Shown here piece by piece: positions 62,587 to 64,000 of a DNA stretch of 64,000 bases (positions are counted from its first letter, which is position 1; every line of letters starts with the position of its first letter). The stretch comes from Weeksellaceae bacterium (GTDB taxonomy: Bacteria; Bacteroidota; Bacteroidia; Flavobacteriales; Weeksellaceae): contig JAKLPS010000033.1 of NCBI GenBank assembly GCA_022013695.1, positions 1-64,000 on the forward strand. The letters are read 5' to 3'. The notes beneath the pieces were generated by a model. The model saw only the letters and a program-made list of their open reading frames with translations, did no database searches and was not told the DNA's origin. Both the position numbers and the translations under genes were made by a program.

Positions 62587-63840
62587 ATGAATTTTAGAAA
62601 AATTATAGTTCCCGTTTTTACCGTGTTATCCGTTTTCGCCTGCAAAAAAGAAAAAGAATCTGCAGCATCGTACACCTCCAAACTTCCCAACTACGGCAAC
62701 GTTGATATAGAAAAAGTTTTTGAGCCCGATGAATTGACTTTGCCCAATCAAACTTCCATTTTGCCACAGATTAATAATTATTATCAGAAAGTTTGGGTAG
62801 AAGGAGACCTCAGCGGTGGTCTGCTCGTTGCCAAAGGAAATAGAATTATCTTCGAAAAATACCGCGGATTTGGCAGAGAAAACGGTGGAATGCCAATCGA
62901 TGCGAAGACACCACTTCACGTGGCATCCGTCAGCAAAACAATGACGGCAATGGCAGTTTTAAAATTGGTGGAAGCCGGAAAACTGAAACTCGAAGATAAC
63001 GTCACTAAATTTTTCCCAGAATTTCCTTATCCTGAAATTACCGTTTTCAGTTTGTTGTCGCAAAGAAGCGGACTTCCGAAATACGAGCATTTTGATCAAA
63101 GCATCAAGCCGGCTCCGGAAGAATTGAAGAAGGAATTTCTCAGCAACCAAGATGTTGTGGATATGATCATCAAGTACAAGCCCGCTCTCGCAAGACCGTC
63201 TAACACTGGATTTATGTACTGCAACACCAATTTTGCACTTCTCGCTTTGATTGTCGAAAAAGTAACGGCAAGGCCTTTCCCCGAGGCAATGCAGGAAATC
63301 CTTTTCAAACCTTTGAAGATGGCTCATACATTCATTTTCCAAAAGAAAGATATTCCCACCGCTTCACAATCATTTTTTAGTGGTTATAGACTTTATCCGT
63401 TGGACAATCTGGATTTGATCTACGGAGACAAAAACGTTTACACCACGCCAAGAGATTTGCTTAATTTTTCGGTCGCATTATATTCCAAAGATTTCCTGAA
63501 ACCGCAACTGAAAGCTAAGATTTTCGAACCTTACAGCAATGAGAAGCAAGGGATCAACAATTATGGTTTGGGATTTAGGATGAAGAATTTCGACAATGGC
63601 GAGAAACTCACTTATCACAACGGCTGGTGGCACGGCACCAATTCGGTTTTTGCACATCTTTTGAAATCCAAGGTTACGATCATTGCTATTGGAAACAAAT
63701 ATTCGGGGAAAGTATATTCTGCTTTGGCGCTATCGGGATTGTTTGAAGATTTCCCGTTCGAGATGGAAAAATTCAACAGCACGATGAACCTAAATGTTGC
63801 TGCTGAAACAGATTCTGCAAATATTAATTCTGGAGATTAA
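62587..63840 (+). CDS. beta-lactamase-fold serine hydrolase, lipoprotein
   Basis: A 417-residue predicted lipoprotein (lipobox VFAC, Cys18). It has the class C beta-lactamase/DD-peptidase fold. The SxxK motif is SVSKTM (near 118), the YxN motif is YCN (near 213), and a third motif is the HNGWWHGTN segment in place of KTG. Such proteins (family S12) act as esterases or peptidases rather than antibiotic hydrolases. The ATG at 62,587 gives the lipoprotein signal; a longer start at 62,539 adds 16 residues without a role. Confidence 0.85.
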   Translation: MNFRKIIVPVFTVLSVFACKKEKESAASYTSKLPNYGNVDIEKVFEPDELTLPNQTSILPQINNYYQKVWVEGDLSGGLLVAKGNRIIFEKYRGFGRENGGMPIDAKTPLHVASVSKTMTAMAVLKLVEAGKLKLEDNVTKFFPEFPYPEITVFSLLSQRSGLPKYEHFDQSIKPAPEELKKEFLSNQDVVDMIIKYKPALARPSNTGFMYCNTNFALLALIVEKVTARPFPEAMQEILFKPLKMAHTFIFQKKDIPTASQSFFSGYRLYPLDNLDLIYGDKNVYTTPRDLLNFSVALYSKDFLKPQLKAKIFEPYSNEKQGINNYGLGFRMKNFDNGEKLTYHNGWWHGTNSVFAHLLKSKVTIIAIGNKYSGKVYSALALSGLFEDFPFEMEKFNSTMNLNVAAETDSANINSGD

Positions 63841-63902
63841 TCAACGAAGGCACAAAGAAAAATCCATTGAAGTTAAATGTCGAAAATACTATTTTTAGGT
63901 TT

Positions 63903-64000
63903 TTAAAAACTTTTTTTGGTAATCTTATCGTGCGACTTTAGATAGAGCGGGAGTGCCGCCGAGCCGTACCATTTATAAAGTTCTGCGGCAAAAATTCCGG
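63903..64000 (-). CDS. 3' end of a gene running out of the window
   Basis: On the minus strand an open frame enters from the right edge and ends at TAA (63,903-63,905). The visible 31 residues read GIFAAELYKWYGSAALPLYL, then KSHDKITKKSF. Composition looks like real protein. It is convergent with the serine hydrolase gene. Too short to name. Confidence 0.5.
   Translation of the reverse strand, partial: GIFAAELYKWYGSAALPLYLKSHDKITKKSF

Noticed and set aside
62587-63840. antibiotic-resistance beta-lactamase
   Set aside because: It is a lipoprotein with an HNGWWHGTN segment in place of the KTG motif and fits the broad S12 serine hydrolases; resistance is not supported.

Overview
The window looks like a chromosome segment of a Bacteroidota bacterium, most likely a flavobacterium of the Chryseobacterium type (Weeksellaceae). 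Visible reasons are AT-rich DNA, the Bacteroidota promoter element TAnnTTTG (sometimes with TTTG 19-20 bases upstream), several type IX secretion (T9SS) sorting domains, a fused cbb3 oxidase subunit ccoNO, type B ribosomal protein L31, and many lipoproteins of Bacteroidota-only families. Genus is inferred from memory of families, not from a search.

Layout. 1-498 is gene-free but carries two good promoters firing left out of the window. 499-18,608 is mostly core: a haem-binding protein and Ig-like lipoprotein, a GlmU-like protein, rpmE2, an enoyl-CoA hydratase-like protein, a beta-helix lipoprotein, a MazG-like pyrophosphohydrolase, aroA, an SDR, a GIY-YIG nuclease wrapped in palindromic repeats, a Bam/Tam-like outer-membrane protein, guaB, a T9SS cargo protein beside three tandem secreted tail-collar proteins, a DUF4407 protein and a YihY-type membrane protein. 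A gamma-carbonic anhydrase (18,650-19,168) borders the accessory region.

Accessory region, about 19.2-35.0 kb, all on the minus strand: an IS4-family element (19,213-20,593), a Rhs/YD-repeat polymorphic toxin locus (20,594-28,692) and a mobilizable element (28,790-34,776) with tyrosine integrase, unknown protein, HTH protein, RepA-like ATPase, primase and MobV relaxase. The toxin locus is the most interesting system. A 2096-residue secreted SpvB/FG-GAP/YD-repeat protein ends in a HEFGH metallopeptidase-like tip and is followed by a small lipoprotein that may be its immunity partner. Next comes a second, displaced tip with no start codon, and a second lipoprotein broken by a stop codon and by the IS.

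35.0-64.0 kb is core again: ribH with a TPR membrane protein, apt, a lipoprotein, a RapZ-C-like protein, a sugar nucleotidyltransferase and a LOG-type protein. Then comes a complete cbb3 oxidase locus (ccoI-S-NO-Q-P-G-H plus a SafE-type protein), divergent from a Crp/Fnr regulator that may control it. It is followed by panB, a pseudouridine synthase, an ECF sigma factor, aconitase, a TPP riboswitch driving a TonB-dependent receptor, a T9SS protein, an HU-CCDC81-type protein, a thioesterase, a D-2-hydroxyacid dehydrogenase and a beta-lactamase-fold lipoprotein.

A pattern no gene call explains is a set of period-7 AT-rich tandem arrays in intergenic leaders at six places, several ending exactly at or a few bases before a start codon. 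A roughly 80-base dispersed palindromic element also occurs twice, both times just 3' of a gene and in the same orientation relative to it.
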